Below are positions 14,989-24,500 of a stretch of DNA of 64,000 nt, piece by piece (within the stretch, counting starts at the first letter, position 1; every line of letters starts with the position of its first letter). The notes under the pieces were generated by a model. It was not told the origin of the DNA and ran no database searches. It saw only the letters and a list, made by a program, of their open reading frames with translations. The position numbers were made by a program, and so were the translations under genes. The stretch is from an uncultured Flavobacteriaceae bacterium. Lineage in GTDB: Bacteria; Bacteroidota; Bacteroidia; Flavobacteriales; Flavobacteriaceae. The stretch spans positions 62,001 through 126,000 of the forward strand of contig CANLXN010000010.1 of the NCBI GenBank assembly GCA_947495135.1. The letters run 5' to 3'.

Positions 14989-15966
14989 TTACAAAAAAGC
15001 TCCCTCCACGAGAATCCCAAAAAACTCCCTCAGCGTCATTGCTGCTTCTTTGGCTTGTTTTGGAATAATACTTTCCTTCGAAAGCCCTGGCGTGGTATTG
15101 GTTTCAATTAAATAGGGCGTTCCGTTTTGAATAATAAAATCGGATCTCGTCACTCCTTTCATCCCCAGCAATTCATATATTCTCTTGGTCTCTTTCTGTA
15201 CTTTTTCTTTTTCCTCTTCTGAAATTCTCGCGGGGGTAATCTCTTGCGATTTCCCTAAATATTTTGCCTCATAGTCGAAAAAGTCGTTTTCTGAAACAAT
15301 TTCTGTAGGCGACAACACCTTAATTTCTCCTTGGTCCAAATAGGCACCCACCGAAACTTCGGTTCCTACCAGCGTGGTTTCAATAAGCACTTCATGGTCT
15401 TCCTTAAAAGCTTCATTTATGGCTGGGAGAAGGTCTTTTTGTTCATTTACCTTGCTTACGCCAAAACTAGATCCAGCTCGATTCGGTTTTACAAAGCAGG
15501 GAAGGCCTACTTTTTCTATAATTTCATTAGAATGAATGTCCATTCCTTTGTTCAAATAGTAAGATGTGGCACATTTTATTCCGAAATTTTTAAGAACCGT
15601 TAGGCAATCTCTTTTGTTGAAACTGAGTGCTGCTGCGTAAAATCCGGCGCTGGTCTGTGGAATGCCAATCAATTCAAGATAAGAAGCCAAAAAGCCATCT
15701 TCTCCAGGCGTGCCATGAACTGTGTTGAAGACCACATCGGGTTGCACAGTAGTTGTTCCATCGTTAAAACTAAAGTTCCCTTTATCAACAGGGTGTTTTT
15801 CGCCCCTTTCAGAAACATAAAACCATCCGTCCTTCAAAATATGAACCGCGTACACATTGTACATATCTGTGTCAAGAGAGGCGCAAACCACACCACCACT
15901 TTTTAAAGAGATTTCGTATTCACTCGAATATCCGCCCATGGCAACCGCCACATTTTTTTTTGCCAT
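14989..15966 (-). CDS. ddl: D-alanine--D-alanine ligase
   Basis: A 325-residue ATP-grasp enzyme making D-Ala-D-Ala for peptidoglycan. The N-terminal AVAMGGYSSEYEISLKSG is the Ddl signature 1 region. CFVKPNRAGSSFGVSKV is the Lys/Ser-rich ATP-binding segment, and GVTRSDFIIQNGTPYLIETNTTPGLS near residues 270-295 holds the metal-binding Asp, Glu and Asn. The length is normal. It is divergent from the PASTA gene at 16063, with 96 bp between the two starts. Confidence 0.96.
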   Translation of the reverse strand: MAKKNVAVAMGGYSSEYEISLKSGGVVCASLDTDMYNVYAVHILKDGWFYVSERGEKHPVDKGNFSFNDGTTTVQPDVVFNTVHGTPGEDGFLASYLELIGIPQTSAGFYAAALSFNKRDCLTVLKNFGIKCATSYYLNKGMDIHSNEIIEKVGLPCFVKPNRAGSSFGVSKVNEQKDLLPAINEAFKEDHEVLIETTLVGTEVSVGAYLDQGEIKVLSPTEIVSENDFFDYEAKYLGKSQEITPARISEEEKEKVQKETKRIYELLGMKGVTRSDFIIQNGTPYLIETNTTPGLSKESIIPKQAKEAAMTLREFFGILVEGAFL

Positions 15967-16062
15967 ACCAAAGTATAATTAACTACGTTAACAAAAATAT
16001 CACTTATCGGGATAAACTTACTAAATTTAGGTTTAGTATTTTTGCCATCTAACTCCTAACGT

Positions 16063-16698
16063 ATGACATTTATCAAATTCCTATTCACCAAGACTTTTTT
16101 AAAGCAACTAGGCCTCGCGGTGGTAGCCATTGTGGTGCTCGCTTTTATTGTGCTTTGGTGGCTCAAGCTTACAACCAATCACGGTCAGCAAATAGAAGTT
16201 CCAGATCTAGCCAAACTAACCTTGAAGCAAGCTGAAGAGGCTTTGGATGAACTCGATTTAAGATTTGAAGTTTTAGACACCACTAATTACAATCCAGAGT
16301 ACCCTTATAAAACAGTGATCGAACAATTACCGGCAGCGGGTAAATTTGTGAAAGAAGATCGTAAAATCTATATTTCTTTAAACCGTTCTGGATATCCAAT
16401 GATTGAAATTCCGAAAGTAGTAGGGAAGACAGTGAGACAGGTAAGACCTACCTTAAAGGCAATTGGTTTCGAGATAGGAAAAATCGAGTATCGAAAATAC
16501 ATCGCAAAAGACGAGGTTTTAGAATTGCGTCACAAAGGAAAGAGAGTCGATCCAGGTGATAAAATCCAAAAGACTTCGGTAATCGATTTAATTTTAGGAG
16601 ATGGAAAAGGTGGTTTAAGGCAAGAAGTAGAAGACGCAGAGCAGGAGCTTAACGTGAACAACGAAGAAGAAGAGACAGAGCAAGATGAAGGAAACTAA
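16063..16698 (+). CDS. PASTA domain membrane protein
   Basis: A 211-residue protein with one membrane helix near residues 14-34 and two PASTA domains outside the membrane (about 44-110, starting IEVPDLAKLTLKQAEEAL, and about 112-183, starting IEIPKVVGKTVRQVRPTL). It ends in a Glu-rich tail. PASTA domains bind peptidoglycan fragments or uncrosslinked muropeptides, but no Ser/Thr kinase domain is attached. The stand-alone form next to ddl and an RluD homologue is a conserved arrangement in Flavobacteriaceae. It overlaps the following gene by 14 nt, so the two are translated from one mRNA. Confidence 0.9.
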   Translation: MTFIKFLFTKTFLKQLGLAVVAIVVLAFIVLWWLKLTTNHGQQIEVPDLAKLTLKQAEEALDELDLRFEVLDTTNYNPEYPYKTVIEQLPAAGKFVKEDRKIYISLNRSGYPMIEIPKVVGKTVRQVRPTLKAIGFEIGKIEYRKYIAKDEVLELRHKGKRVDPGDKIQKTSVIDLILGDGKGGLRQEVEDAEQELNVNNEEEETEQDEGN

Positions 16699-17731
16699 TG
16701 GTCCACAGTTAGAAGGAGAAGGAACAGACGATTTGTACGAGCATTTTCGTTTTGTAGCAGATAAGGGACAACAGCCTTTGAGAGTAGATAAGTATTTGAT
16801 GAATAGAATCGAAAATGCGACTCGAAATAAAATTCAGCAGGCAGCCAAAGACGGTAATATATTTGTAAACGATGTAATTGTAAAGTCCAACTACAAAGTA
16901 AAAGCCAATGACATTGTAAAAGTGCTGTTCGAACACCCTCCGTACGAGCTTTTGCTAGTTCCAGAAGATCTTCCCATAGATATTGTTTACGAAGACGATG
17001 AGCTGCTTGTGGTCAATAAAGCGGCCGGAATGGTAGTGCATCCGGGACATGGTAATTACAGTGGAACATTGATCAACGCGCTCACATTTCATATAGATAA
17101 TTTGCCAAATAATAGTAGTAATCGTCCAGGGTTGGTGCATCGCATTGATAAAGATACGAGCGGACTATTAGTGGTTGCCAAAACCGAAGACGCGATGGCA
17201 CACCTTTCCAAACAGTTCTTCGATAAGTCTACCGAACGAGAATACATTGCGCTGGTTTGGGGCGATGTAAAAGAGGACGAAGGTACCATAGAAGGACACA
17301 TTGGTCGTCACCCAAAAAACCGATTGCAAAACACGGTGTTTTTGGAAGAAGATGCAGAAGAAAAAGGGAAACACGCAGTGACGCACTACAAGGTGTTGGA
17401 ACGATTGGGTTATGTCACCTTATTGTCCTGTCGTCTCGAAACAGGGCGAACGCATCAAATTAGAGTACATTTAAAGCACATTGGACACACCCTTTTTAAT
17501 GACGAACGCTACGGAGGAGATCGGATCTTAAAGGGGACCTCTTTTACTAAATACAAGCAATTTGTAGAGAACTGCTTTAAAGTATTACCAAGACAAGCTT
17601 TACATGCAAGAACGTTGGGCTTTATACATCCTAAAACGGGAAAAGACATGCGCTTCGAATCTAATATACCCGAAGACATCGAGGCCTGTTTGGAAAAATG
17701 GAGAAACTACTCCAAGCACGTAGTAGAATAA
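16685..17731 (+). CDS. rluD: RluA/RluD family 23S rRNA pseudouridine synthase
   Basis: A 348-residue enzyme with an S4 RNA-binding domain (about residues 33-85) and a pseudouridine synthase domain. The catalytic motif GLVHRIDKDTSG contains the nucleophile Asp155, and GRTHQIRVHLKHIGHTLFND is the second family motif. It probably modifies uridines of 23S rRNA helix 69, as RluD does, although RluA-family members cannot be told apart with certainty by sequence. It starts inside the end of the PASTA gene. A bidirectional terminator follows. Confidence 0.93.
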   Translation: MKETNGPQLEGEGTDDLYEHFRFVADKGQQPLRVDKYLMNRIENATRNKIQQAAKDGNIFVNDVIVKSNYKVKANDIVKVLFEHPPYELLLVPEDLPIDIVYEDDELLVVNKAAGMVVHPGHGNYSGTLINALTFHIDNLPNNSSNRPGLVHRIDKDTSGLLVVAKTEDAMAHLSKQFFDKSTEREYIALVWGDVKEDEGTIEGHIGRHPKNRLQNTVFLEEDAEEKGKHAVTHYKVLERLGYVTLLSCRLETGRTHQIRVHLKHIGHTLFNDERYGGDRILKGTSFTKYKQFVENCFKVLPRQALHARTLGFIHPKTGKDMRFESNIPEDIEACLEKWRNYSKHVVE

Positions 17732-17749
17732 ATAATTTAAATCATAAAA

Positions 17750-17779
17750 AAGCCTCTTTTGACTATTCGAAAGAGGCTT
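17750..17779. terminator. bidirectional Rho-independent terminator
   Basis: Stem AAGCCTCTTT / AAAGAGGCTT with a 10-nt loop, flanked by A-rich and T-rich sequence on both sides. It lies between the convergent rluD (plus) and the lipoprotein gene at 17798 (minus). Confidence 0.85.
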
Positions 17780-17797
17780 CTTCGTTTTAACTTGAGA

Positions 17798-18640
17798 TTA
17801 GTTTTCAGGAGTATATTCCTTCTCCACAGTGGTCGAATAGTCAACATCGATATATGTAGATGTCTGGTTTTCCACATTCTCATTACTATCGTAGTTGTAT
17901 GATACCATAATATCTCGAGGCGACCCAATAATAATGCTAAATTCACTAGGGTTTTTCTTAGAGATATAATGTGTAGGAAACCAAAACTGTTCTTCTTCCA
18001 AGCTAAATTCTAAAGGTCCGAAGGTGTCGGCACGTGCATTGTCTTCCCATGCTGTTACAGTAACCGAATTGACTTCTTCATAACCCACAAATTGGGTAGT
18101 TATGGAAATAAGCTTTTGGTCGTCGTCATGATGGTATTTTGTAATTAGGCTATACTGTGGTTTTATAAATGTCTTCGACTTCATTAGTTTTCCTTCGAAA
18201 ACAAACCGTCTCTTCACCACCGTATCGGTCGTAATCAAATTGTCGTTTAAATCATAGAAGAAGGTGTCGCTTTCGGCACCATTTTCATCGAAATAAGAAA
18301 ACACATGTTTTTCATATCCAGCAATAACGACGCCATCTAAAATTAACTCACGGTTTAAATGAACAATGCTTGTAAGTCCATCGTTATTATAATTGAATTC
18401 GAGGGTTTTTACAAGATCGGCGCTCTCTTCATTACTGGCATACATATTTACCGGTTGATTATTGCTGTTATAATTATACTCATAACGGTACAAATTTGCC
18501 GGAGTGACATTTGTGTCAACAAAGTTTAGTTTAGAAATTAGAAAATTAGAAGCGGTTTCGTTAGCGTTCTCGTTAGAGGTAGACTCTTTACTACATGCTA
18601 TTGTTGAAATAGCGGCAAGTATTAAAATGAGTTTTTTCAT
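17798..18640 (-). CDS. hypothetical lipoprotein, paralogue 1
   Basis: A 280-residue protein; the start is the ATG at 18640-18638, which directly precedes a signal peptide with lipobox (ILAAISTIACSKES, Cys at about residue 16). The mature part consists of strand-rich YD/RHS-like units: YRYEYNYNSNNQPVNMYA, LEFNYNNDGLT, NDNLITTDTVV and ISYNYDSNENV. Such 'DUF4595/YD-like' lipoproteins are common on the surface of Bacteroidota. It is a tandem paralogue of the next gene, sharing GYEKHxF, FGPLxxSLxxExFWxPxHYIS and the C-terminal end. The function is unknown. Confidence 0.85.
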   Translation of the reverse strand: MKKLILILAAISTIACSKESTSNENANETASNFLISKLNFVDTNVTPANLYRYEYNYNSNNQPVNMYASNEESADLVKTLEFNYNNDGLTSIVHLNRELILDGVVIAGYEKHVFSYFDENGAESDTFFYDLNDNLITTDTVVKRRFVFEGKLMKSKTFIKPQYSLITKYHHDDDQKLISITTQFVGYEEVNSVTVTAWEDNARADTFGPLEFSLEEEQFWFPTHYISKKNPSEFSIIIGSPRDIMVSYNYDSNENVENQTSTYIDVDYSTTVEKEYTPEN

Positions 18641-18818
18641 ATATGAAGTTTTATAGTGTATAATTATATAGTCCTTTAGGTTTCTGAAAGTTGCGTGCCT
18701 TTTCAATACTTTAACAAAAGCTTAAATGTTTCGTATTTTTAGGAAAGTAGCCGAGAATCGATTTAGACGAGGAATAATTTTTAAGGTGCGGAAAGAGATC
18801 AGTTCATTTAAATCGAGA

Positions 18819-19658
18819 TTAGTTTCTAGGAACATATTTCTTTGTCATTATTCTGGTGGAGCTGAAACCAACTGTGAGCTCCTCCTGTTTTTCAATATTT
18901 CCGTTCGCATCGTATTGATAAGCTACAGTTATGTCTTGATCTCCCCCAGACGGATTTACAGTATAATTTATTGGATTCTTTGTAGAAATATAATGATTAG
19001 GTAGCCAAAATTTTTCTTTTCCAAGACTGTAACTTAGAGGTCCAAAAGTATCAATGTTAGGATTGTCGTCCCAATCGATCACATCAACTACAATTGGATC
19101 CGGATCTAGAGTGCTTCCCATAGTGATCTGGACTATTTTTCCCTCATTGTCATGCGAATAGCTAATAACTACAGTGTCTGCTGTGCTACTAATGGTCATT
19201 GATTTAATTAAGTTGCCGTCAAACGTAAAAGTGGTCACATCTGGATGATTATATAGCAAATTATCGTTGATATCGAAAAAGGCCATTCTGCTTGATGCGC
19301 CCGATAAGTCGAAAGAGGTAAAGGTGTGTTTTTCGTAACCCGCAACATACTGTCCGTTGATCCAATAAGTTTGATCTACATGGATGATTTCTTTCAGCGT
19401 GCCATTGTCGTAATTAAATTCCAACATTGGATGTAGTAGGTTGCTCATTCCGTCTGTAGCGTTGAGCTCGATTGGATTGTTGTTGGAGTTGTATTCATAT
19501 TTGTACCTAGTGTCAAACGGAACTTCAATATTGTCTTCGTCATAGATAATTTCAGAAAGTAAGAATCCACTGTCCATATCATCCTGAGGTGATGAGTCAT
19601 CATTTTTGTTACACGAAAATAGTAAGACGGTTGCTAGTAGTAAAATGCTCTTTTTCAT
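18819..19658 (-). CDS. hypothetical lipoprotein, paralogue 2
   Basis: A 279-residue protein starting at ATG 19658-19656; a second in-frame ATG three codons upstream is also possible. Signal peptide with lipobox LLFSCNKND. It has the same strand-rich repeat architecture as the gene at 17798-18640: YKYEYNSNNNPIELNA, LEFNYDNGTLK, GYEKHTFTSFD, FGPLSYSLGKEKFWLPNHYIS and VAYQYDANGN. The pair arose by tandem duplication, and similar non-coding sequence also surrounds both 3' ends. The two are separated by 178 bp, so each may have its own promoter. Confidence 0.85.
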   Translation of the reverse strand: MKKSILLLATVLLFSCNKNDDSSPQDDMDSGFLLSEIIYDEDNIEVPFDTRYKYEYNSNNNPIELNATDGMSNLLHPMLEFNYDNGTLKEIIHVDQTYWINGQYVAGYEKHTFTSFDLSGASSRMAFFDINDNLLYNHPDVTTFTFDGNLIKSMTISSTADTVVISYSHDNEGKIVQITMGSTLDPDPIVVDVIDWDDNPNIDTFGPLSYSLGKEKFWLPNHYISTKNPINYTVNPSGGDQDITVAYQYDANGNIEKQEELTVGFSSTRIMTKKYVPRN

Positions 19659-19834
19659 AGGTTTCATTTTTAGTTTTTACTTTTAAGTCGGAAGGAGCAA
19701 GAAAAGTTGCGCGTGCATTATCATTAATTTTTACGGTTCCTTATTTATTTGGTTTATAGTTGCATTTAATCTATCAATGTTTCTCTCTTGATTGCTCCTT
19801 TTTTCTTTCTTATTTTTACTGAAATGTTTGAACT

Positions 19835-20596
19835 ATGAAAATTGTTATTTCTCCCGCCAAATCACTCGACTTTGAATCTGAAATTCCGGTAGATCGAGGT
19901 ACGCAGCCTAAATTTTTAGAGCAGGCCACAACGCTGAATAAAAAGTTAGAGAGTAAATCCAAAAAGGCAATTGGGGAATTAATGCATTTAAGCGATAATT
20001 TGGCGCAGCTCAATTACACGCGTTACAAGGAGTTTTCGACCCCCTTCACTAAATCGAATGCTCGACCGGCGGTATATGCCTTCAACGGAGATGTGTATCA
20101 AGGTCTAGATGTACAAACACTTCCGAAGGAAAAAATAGATGCTTTACAAGACACGCTGCGTATTTTAAGCGGGATGTATGGAGTGCTACGTCCGTTGGAT
20201 TTAATGCAGCCGTACCGTTTGGAAATGGGGACTAATTTAAAGGTAGGTCGTAAAAAGAACTTATACGAATTCTGGGGAGATACCATCACCAATAGTTTAA
20301 ACGAAGAGTTAGAAGATGACGAGTTGTTTGTTAATTTAGCGAGCAATGAGTATTTCAAAGTAGTGATACCTAAAAAGCTCAAAGTTCCTGTAATTTCACC
20401 TGTATTTAAGGACTTCAAAAACGGCAAGCTCAAAATCATTTCCTTTTTTGCTAAGAAAGCAAGAGGAAGCATGTCCAGATATTTAATTGAGACTGGAGCA
20501 ACGAGTTTGAACAATTTAAAAGGATTCGATTACGACGGCTATGCTTTTAGCGAAGAGTATACTGAAAAGGAGAACGAGCCTGTTTTTATCAGGTAA
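19835..20596 (+). CDS. yaaA: peroxide stress protein YaaA (UPF0246)
   Basis: A 253-residue protein starting [15 protein letters not shown], the conserved N-terminus of the YaaA/DUF328 family. Further family motifs are [33 protein letters not shown] and [10 protein letters not shown]. In E. coli YaaA lowers free intracellular iron during peroxide stress and has a DNA-binding fold. The length matches the family. The stop codon overlaps the start of the next gene (TAATG), so the two are coupled. Confidence 0.95.
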   Translation: MKIVISPAKSLDFESEIPVDRGTQPKFLEQATTLNKKLESKSKKAIGELMHLSDNLAQLNYTRYKEFSTPFTKSNARPAVYAFNGDVYQGLDVQTLPKEKIDALQDTLRILSGMYGVLRPLDLMQPYRLEMGTNLKVGRKKNLYEFWGDTITNSLNEELEDDELFVNLASNEYFKVVIPKKLKVPVISPVFKDFKNGKLKIISFFAKKARGSMSRYLIETGATSLNNLKGFDYDGYAFSEEYTEKENEPVFIR

Positions 20597-21255
20597 TGTT
20601 CCACCACTATCATCCATATCCTCCTTTTATTCCCAAGAACGCAACCAAATTGATTGTTGGCACCTTGCCACCACCTAGATTTACCACAGGAGAGTTAAAA
20701 GAAGGGGATGTCAATTTTTGTTATGGGAGTAGAGACGGTCAGCTTTGGCCCATTTTGGATCGTATTTTTGACTTAAAATTGAAATACGAAACAACAGAAA
20801 AGGCAATCCTTCAACGTAAAAATTTTTTAATTAGCAGAGGGATAGGTGTTTGCGATATTGTAGACGGTGCAAAGAGGGATAAGATAGATGCTAGTGATCT
20901 AGGAATGCAAAAACCTGAATTTCGGGATGTGCTTGTTTATCTTCAGAAATATCCTCAAGTAGATACGTTGCTTTTTACCGGTGGAAACAGCAAAAATGGT
21001 CCAGAGTATTTTTTCAGAAAACTCCTTAAAACGTATGATTTAAAACTCACCATACGGTCAAGTGAAGTGCCTAGAATTCATGAGTTTACATTGCCCAATT
21101 CTGAGCGAAACATCACTACTGTTTCTCTTACTGCGCCAAGTGGAGCTGCAAACAGGGCGGTTGGAAGTCTTCAGAAATACAAAGAACTGAAGGCGAAAGA
21201 CCCCAGCTTTAATACCCTCGATTTTAGGGTGCTTCAATACCGCGAATTCTTCTAA
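20596..21255 (+). CDS. uracil-DNA glycosylase superfamily protein
   Basis: A 219-residue protein. It has the family's first active-site loop in LIVGTLPPPRF, a YGSRDGQLWPILDRIF segment like the 'N..W' region, and the C-terminal LTAPSGAANR loop that corresponds to the HPSP-type motif. It therefore has the uracil-DNA-glycosylase fold, but the catalytic Asp/His of UngA-type enzymes are not at the expected places. It belongs to the uncharacterised UDG-like group common in Bacteroidota. Translationally coupled to yaaA, which fits a role in oxidative DNA damage (inference). Confidence 0.85.
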   Translation: MFHHYHPYPPFIPKNATKLIVGTLPPPRFTTGELKEGDVNFCYGSRDGQLWPILDRIFDLKLKYETTEKAILQRKNFLISRGIGVCDIVDGAKRDKIDASDLGMQKPEFRDVLVYLQKYPQVDTLLFTGGNSKNGPEYFFRKLLKTYDLKLTIRSSEVPRIHEFTLPNSERNITTVSLTAPSGAANRAVGSLQKYKELKAKDPSFNTLDFRVLQYREFF

Positions 21256-21516
21256 GCCAAACCACTCACAATTGTTCGATTTTGTTGAACGTACTGCGGT
21301 CATAACAGGGGGTGATTCTTTAACTATTATTGTGAAAACTATTAACTATAGGTGTAATTTATGTTAAATGACTTGCGTTTTTCAGTCTTTTTGTCGGTGA
21401 AAAAAGTAGTTAATCTATAATAGTCTAAGAGACAGGAAAGTATTTTAAAAGTCCCATTTTTTTCTTCTATATTGTAATACTTAATCAAATTATTTACTAA
21501 CTAAATTTTCAATTTT

Positions 21517-24500
21517 ATGAAAAAAATTACCTTTTCATTGCTGATGCTTTTTATGGTAGTCGGCAGTGCGTTTGGTCAGTGTGTGAACACTACTCAGTTT
21601 GGTTCTACCACTGCAGATAATTCTGGAGCAGTACAGACGATGACTACTTGCTTATTTGAGCAAGAATGGCGTGGAGCTACTGGCTTAATTATTGGTAGCG
21701 ACTATGAGTTTACTACAACTGCGGGTTACATTACTATTACAGATGATAGTAATAACGTGCTTGTGCATGGAACAAGTCCTGTAACAGTTTCGGCGGTTAC
21801 AGTAACGAGTTTAAGAGCTCATATTAATACAGATGCAGCTTGTGGTACAGCTACAAATTGCCGAACAGTTACTTTACAGAATTTAACTCCACCTTCGCCA
21901 CCAGCGAATGATCTTTGCGCAGGCGCTATTGAAATTACAAGTAGCGGCGTGGTTGCAGGAACTACACTTGTTGCGACTAATGCGGGAGAGGCTTCTTGCG
22001 GTACTTCTAATACTGCGCCAGATGTATGGTACTTTTTCGATGACCTTTCTGGAACTGGTTTTGACGTAGATTTAGATCTTTGTAACGGCAGCACAGGGTA
22101 TGACTCTAAGCTATCTGTTTATTCAGGTGCTTGTGGAGGATTAACATGTGTAACTGGAAACGATGATTTCTGTGGTTTACAAAGTGGGGTAAGCTTTACA
22201 ACCGATGGTTCGTCTAGATACTATGTTTTAGTACATGGTTTTGGAACTGCTTCTGGAGATTTCGAATTAAACGTTCAAGGTATTATTGTAGGTGCGCCTC
22301 CAGTAATTTCTTGTCCGATGGATATTACCGCTTCTAACGATCCTGGTGCTTGTGGTGCTGTGGTTAATTTTGCGGATGCAATTGCTATTGATGCTGAAGA
22401 CGGTGTAATTACTGCAACTCAAACTGCTGGTATTCCAAGTGGAGACGAATTTCCAATTGGAGTTTCTACGGTTGAGTTTACTGCTACAGATAGCGATAGC
22501 AACTCTGTGACTTGTACATTTACGGTAACAGTAACAGATGACGAAGACCCAATGTTGGCTTGTCAAGATATTACTGTTGAATTAGATGCTGCTGGAAACT
22601 ATACATTACTTCCAGGTGAGGCATTGGCCTCTTCTAGTGACAACTGTCCAGGAGAAACTGTTGAATTTTTAGTAGCTGGTGGTGGCGGTGGAGGTACATC
22701 TACCTTAACTACTACTTTCGCAAACAATAATGGTGCGTCGGGTAATATGTTTGACCTAGTGGCCCTTAACGATCTTGTAATTAACTCTTTTGATGTTAAT
22801 TTAGATTCGGGATCTAGTGATATGGAAGTTTACTTCAAAACTGGACCTTACCTTCCTTCTGTGAATACAGCGGCAGATTGGACCTTAGTTGGGTCTGTAG
22901 CAGGATTAGTTTCTGCCGGTCCAGGCGTTGCAACTCCTTTAGGTCTTAGTTTAGGGATCAATGTTGCTGCTGGTGAAACTGTTGCGTTCTATGTGACTTC
23001 AACTACGAGTACAATTAATTATACAAATGGATCTGGTACAGGAGCGCTTTTTGCTTCAGATGCTAACCTTGAGTTCTACGAAGGAGCTGGAAATACTTAT
23101 CCATTCTTAAACAACTTTAATCCTAGAGTATTTAATGGAAACATTATATATGAAGTACCTGCACTAGTGCCGGCGCCAAGTATTGCTTTCGATTGCTCAA
23201 ATGTTGGTGTTAATCCAGTAACTGTTCAAATTACAGATGCATCTGGAAATACAGCTACTTGTACAGCTAATGTTACTGTAGAAGACAATACAGCCCCAGT
23301 AATTGCATGTATTGGTTCTCCTGGAAACTTAAGCGAGAGCGAAGATTTTGAAGGAACTACTATCCCAACAGGATGGACGAGCGATATCGCTGTAGGAGCT
23401 CAAGATTGGACTTTTGGAAGTGGAGATTTACCAACTGGTGACGATTTCCCAACCTTTGCGGCTATTTTTGATGACGACATTGCGGGTTCAGGAAATACCA
23501 ACGTAGGAACACTAAGTTCCCCTGTATACGACTTGAGTTCTGCGGTAAGTGCAAACGTATCTTACGAAGTTGCTTTCCAGGAAGCTGGAGATCAAGAATT
23601 CTCTGTTGAGGTATGGGATGGTGCTGCATGGCAACAAATTGCTTTTTACGATGAAGATTTAGATCCAGACATTCAGGCAGAATCTTTTGATGTAACTGCT
23701 TTTATGAATGCTGCTTTCCAAGTACGTTTCGCCTATGATGATTTAGGTGGATGGGGATGGCATGCTGCTATAGATAACTTCGTAGTTGACTATGAAGAAG
23801 TTTCTACTCCATTAGATGTAACTTTAGATGCAAACGGAATGGCAACTATCGATACAAGTGACCTATTGTTTACAGTAGACGAAGCTTGTGGATGGACTGC
23901 TACTACCGGTGGTGCTTCTTCTAACACTCTTGAAACTACCTTCGCAGGAGGAAATGGTTTCAACGGAAATATGTTCGATATAGTTGCTATCAACGATATC
24001 ACAGTAAATTCTTTCGACGTTAATCTTGCTGCAGGTGTAGTGGATGATGTAGAAGTATGGTTCAAAACAGGAACACATGTTGGTTCTGAGACGGATCCAA
24101 CTGCATGGACTTTATTAGGTTCTGTTAACGTAACATCTGCTGGTGATGGTTTACCAACTCCATTAGGACTTAGTCTTGGTCAGGATGTTACTGCTGGTGA
24201 TACCGTTGCATTCTATGTAACTACTATTACTGCTGGAGCAACAATGAACTATACAAATGGTACAACTCCTGGAGCTGTATTTGCTAGTGATGCCAACATC
24301 GAGTTCCTTGAAGGAGCTGGTGGAGGATATCCGTTTAATGTAACATTTACACCTCGTGTGTTTAATGGTAACATTATATACGATGCAAGTACTCTATCTA
24401 CAACGATCGATTTAGATTGTTCTAATTTAGGTGAAAATCAATTTGAAGTAACTGTTACAGACGATAGTGGAAATACTGCTACATGTGTTGCAACTGTTAA

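Noticed and set aside
20098-20514. Minus-strand frame of 138 residues inside yaaA
   Set aside because: Antisense shadow; yaaA on the plus strand is conserved from end to end.
22267-22566. Several minus-strand frames of 70-99 residues inside the T9SS protein gene
   Set aside because: Ser/Thr-rich antisense translations caused by the biased codon use of the long secreted protein.
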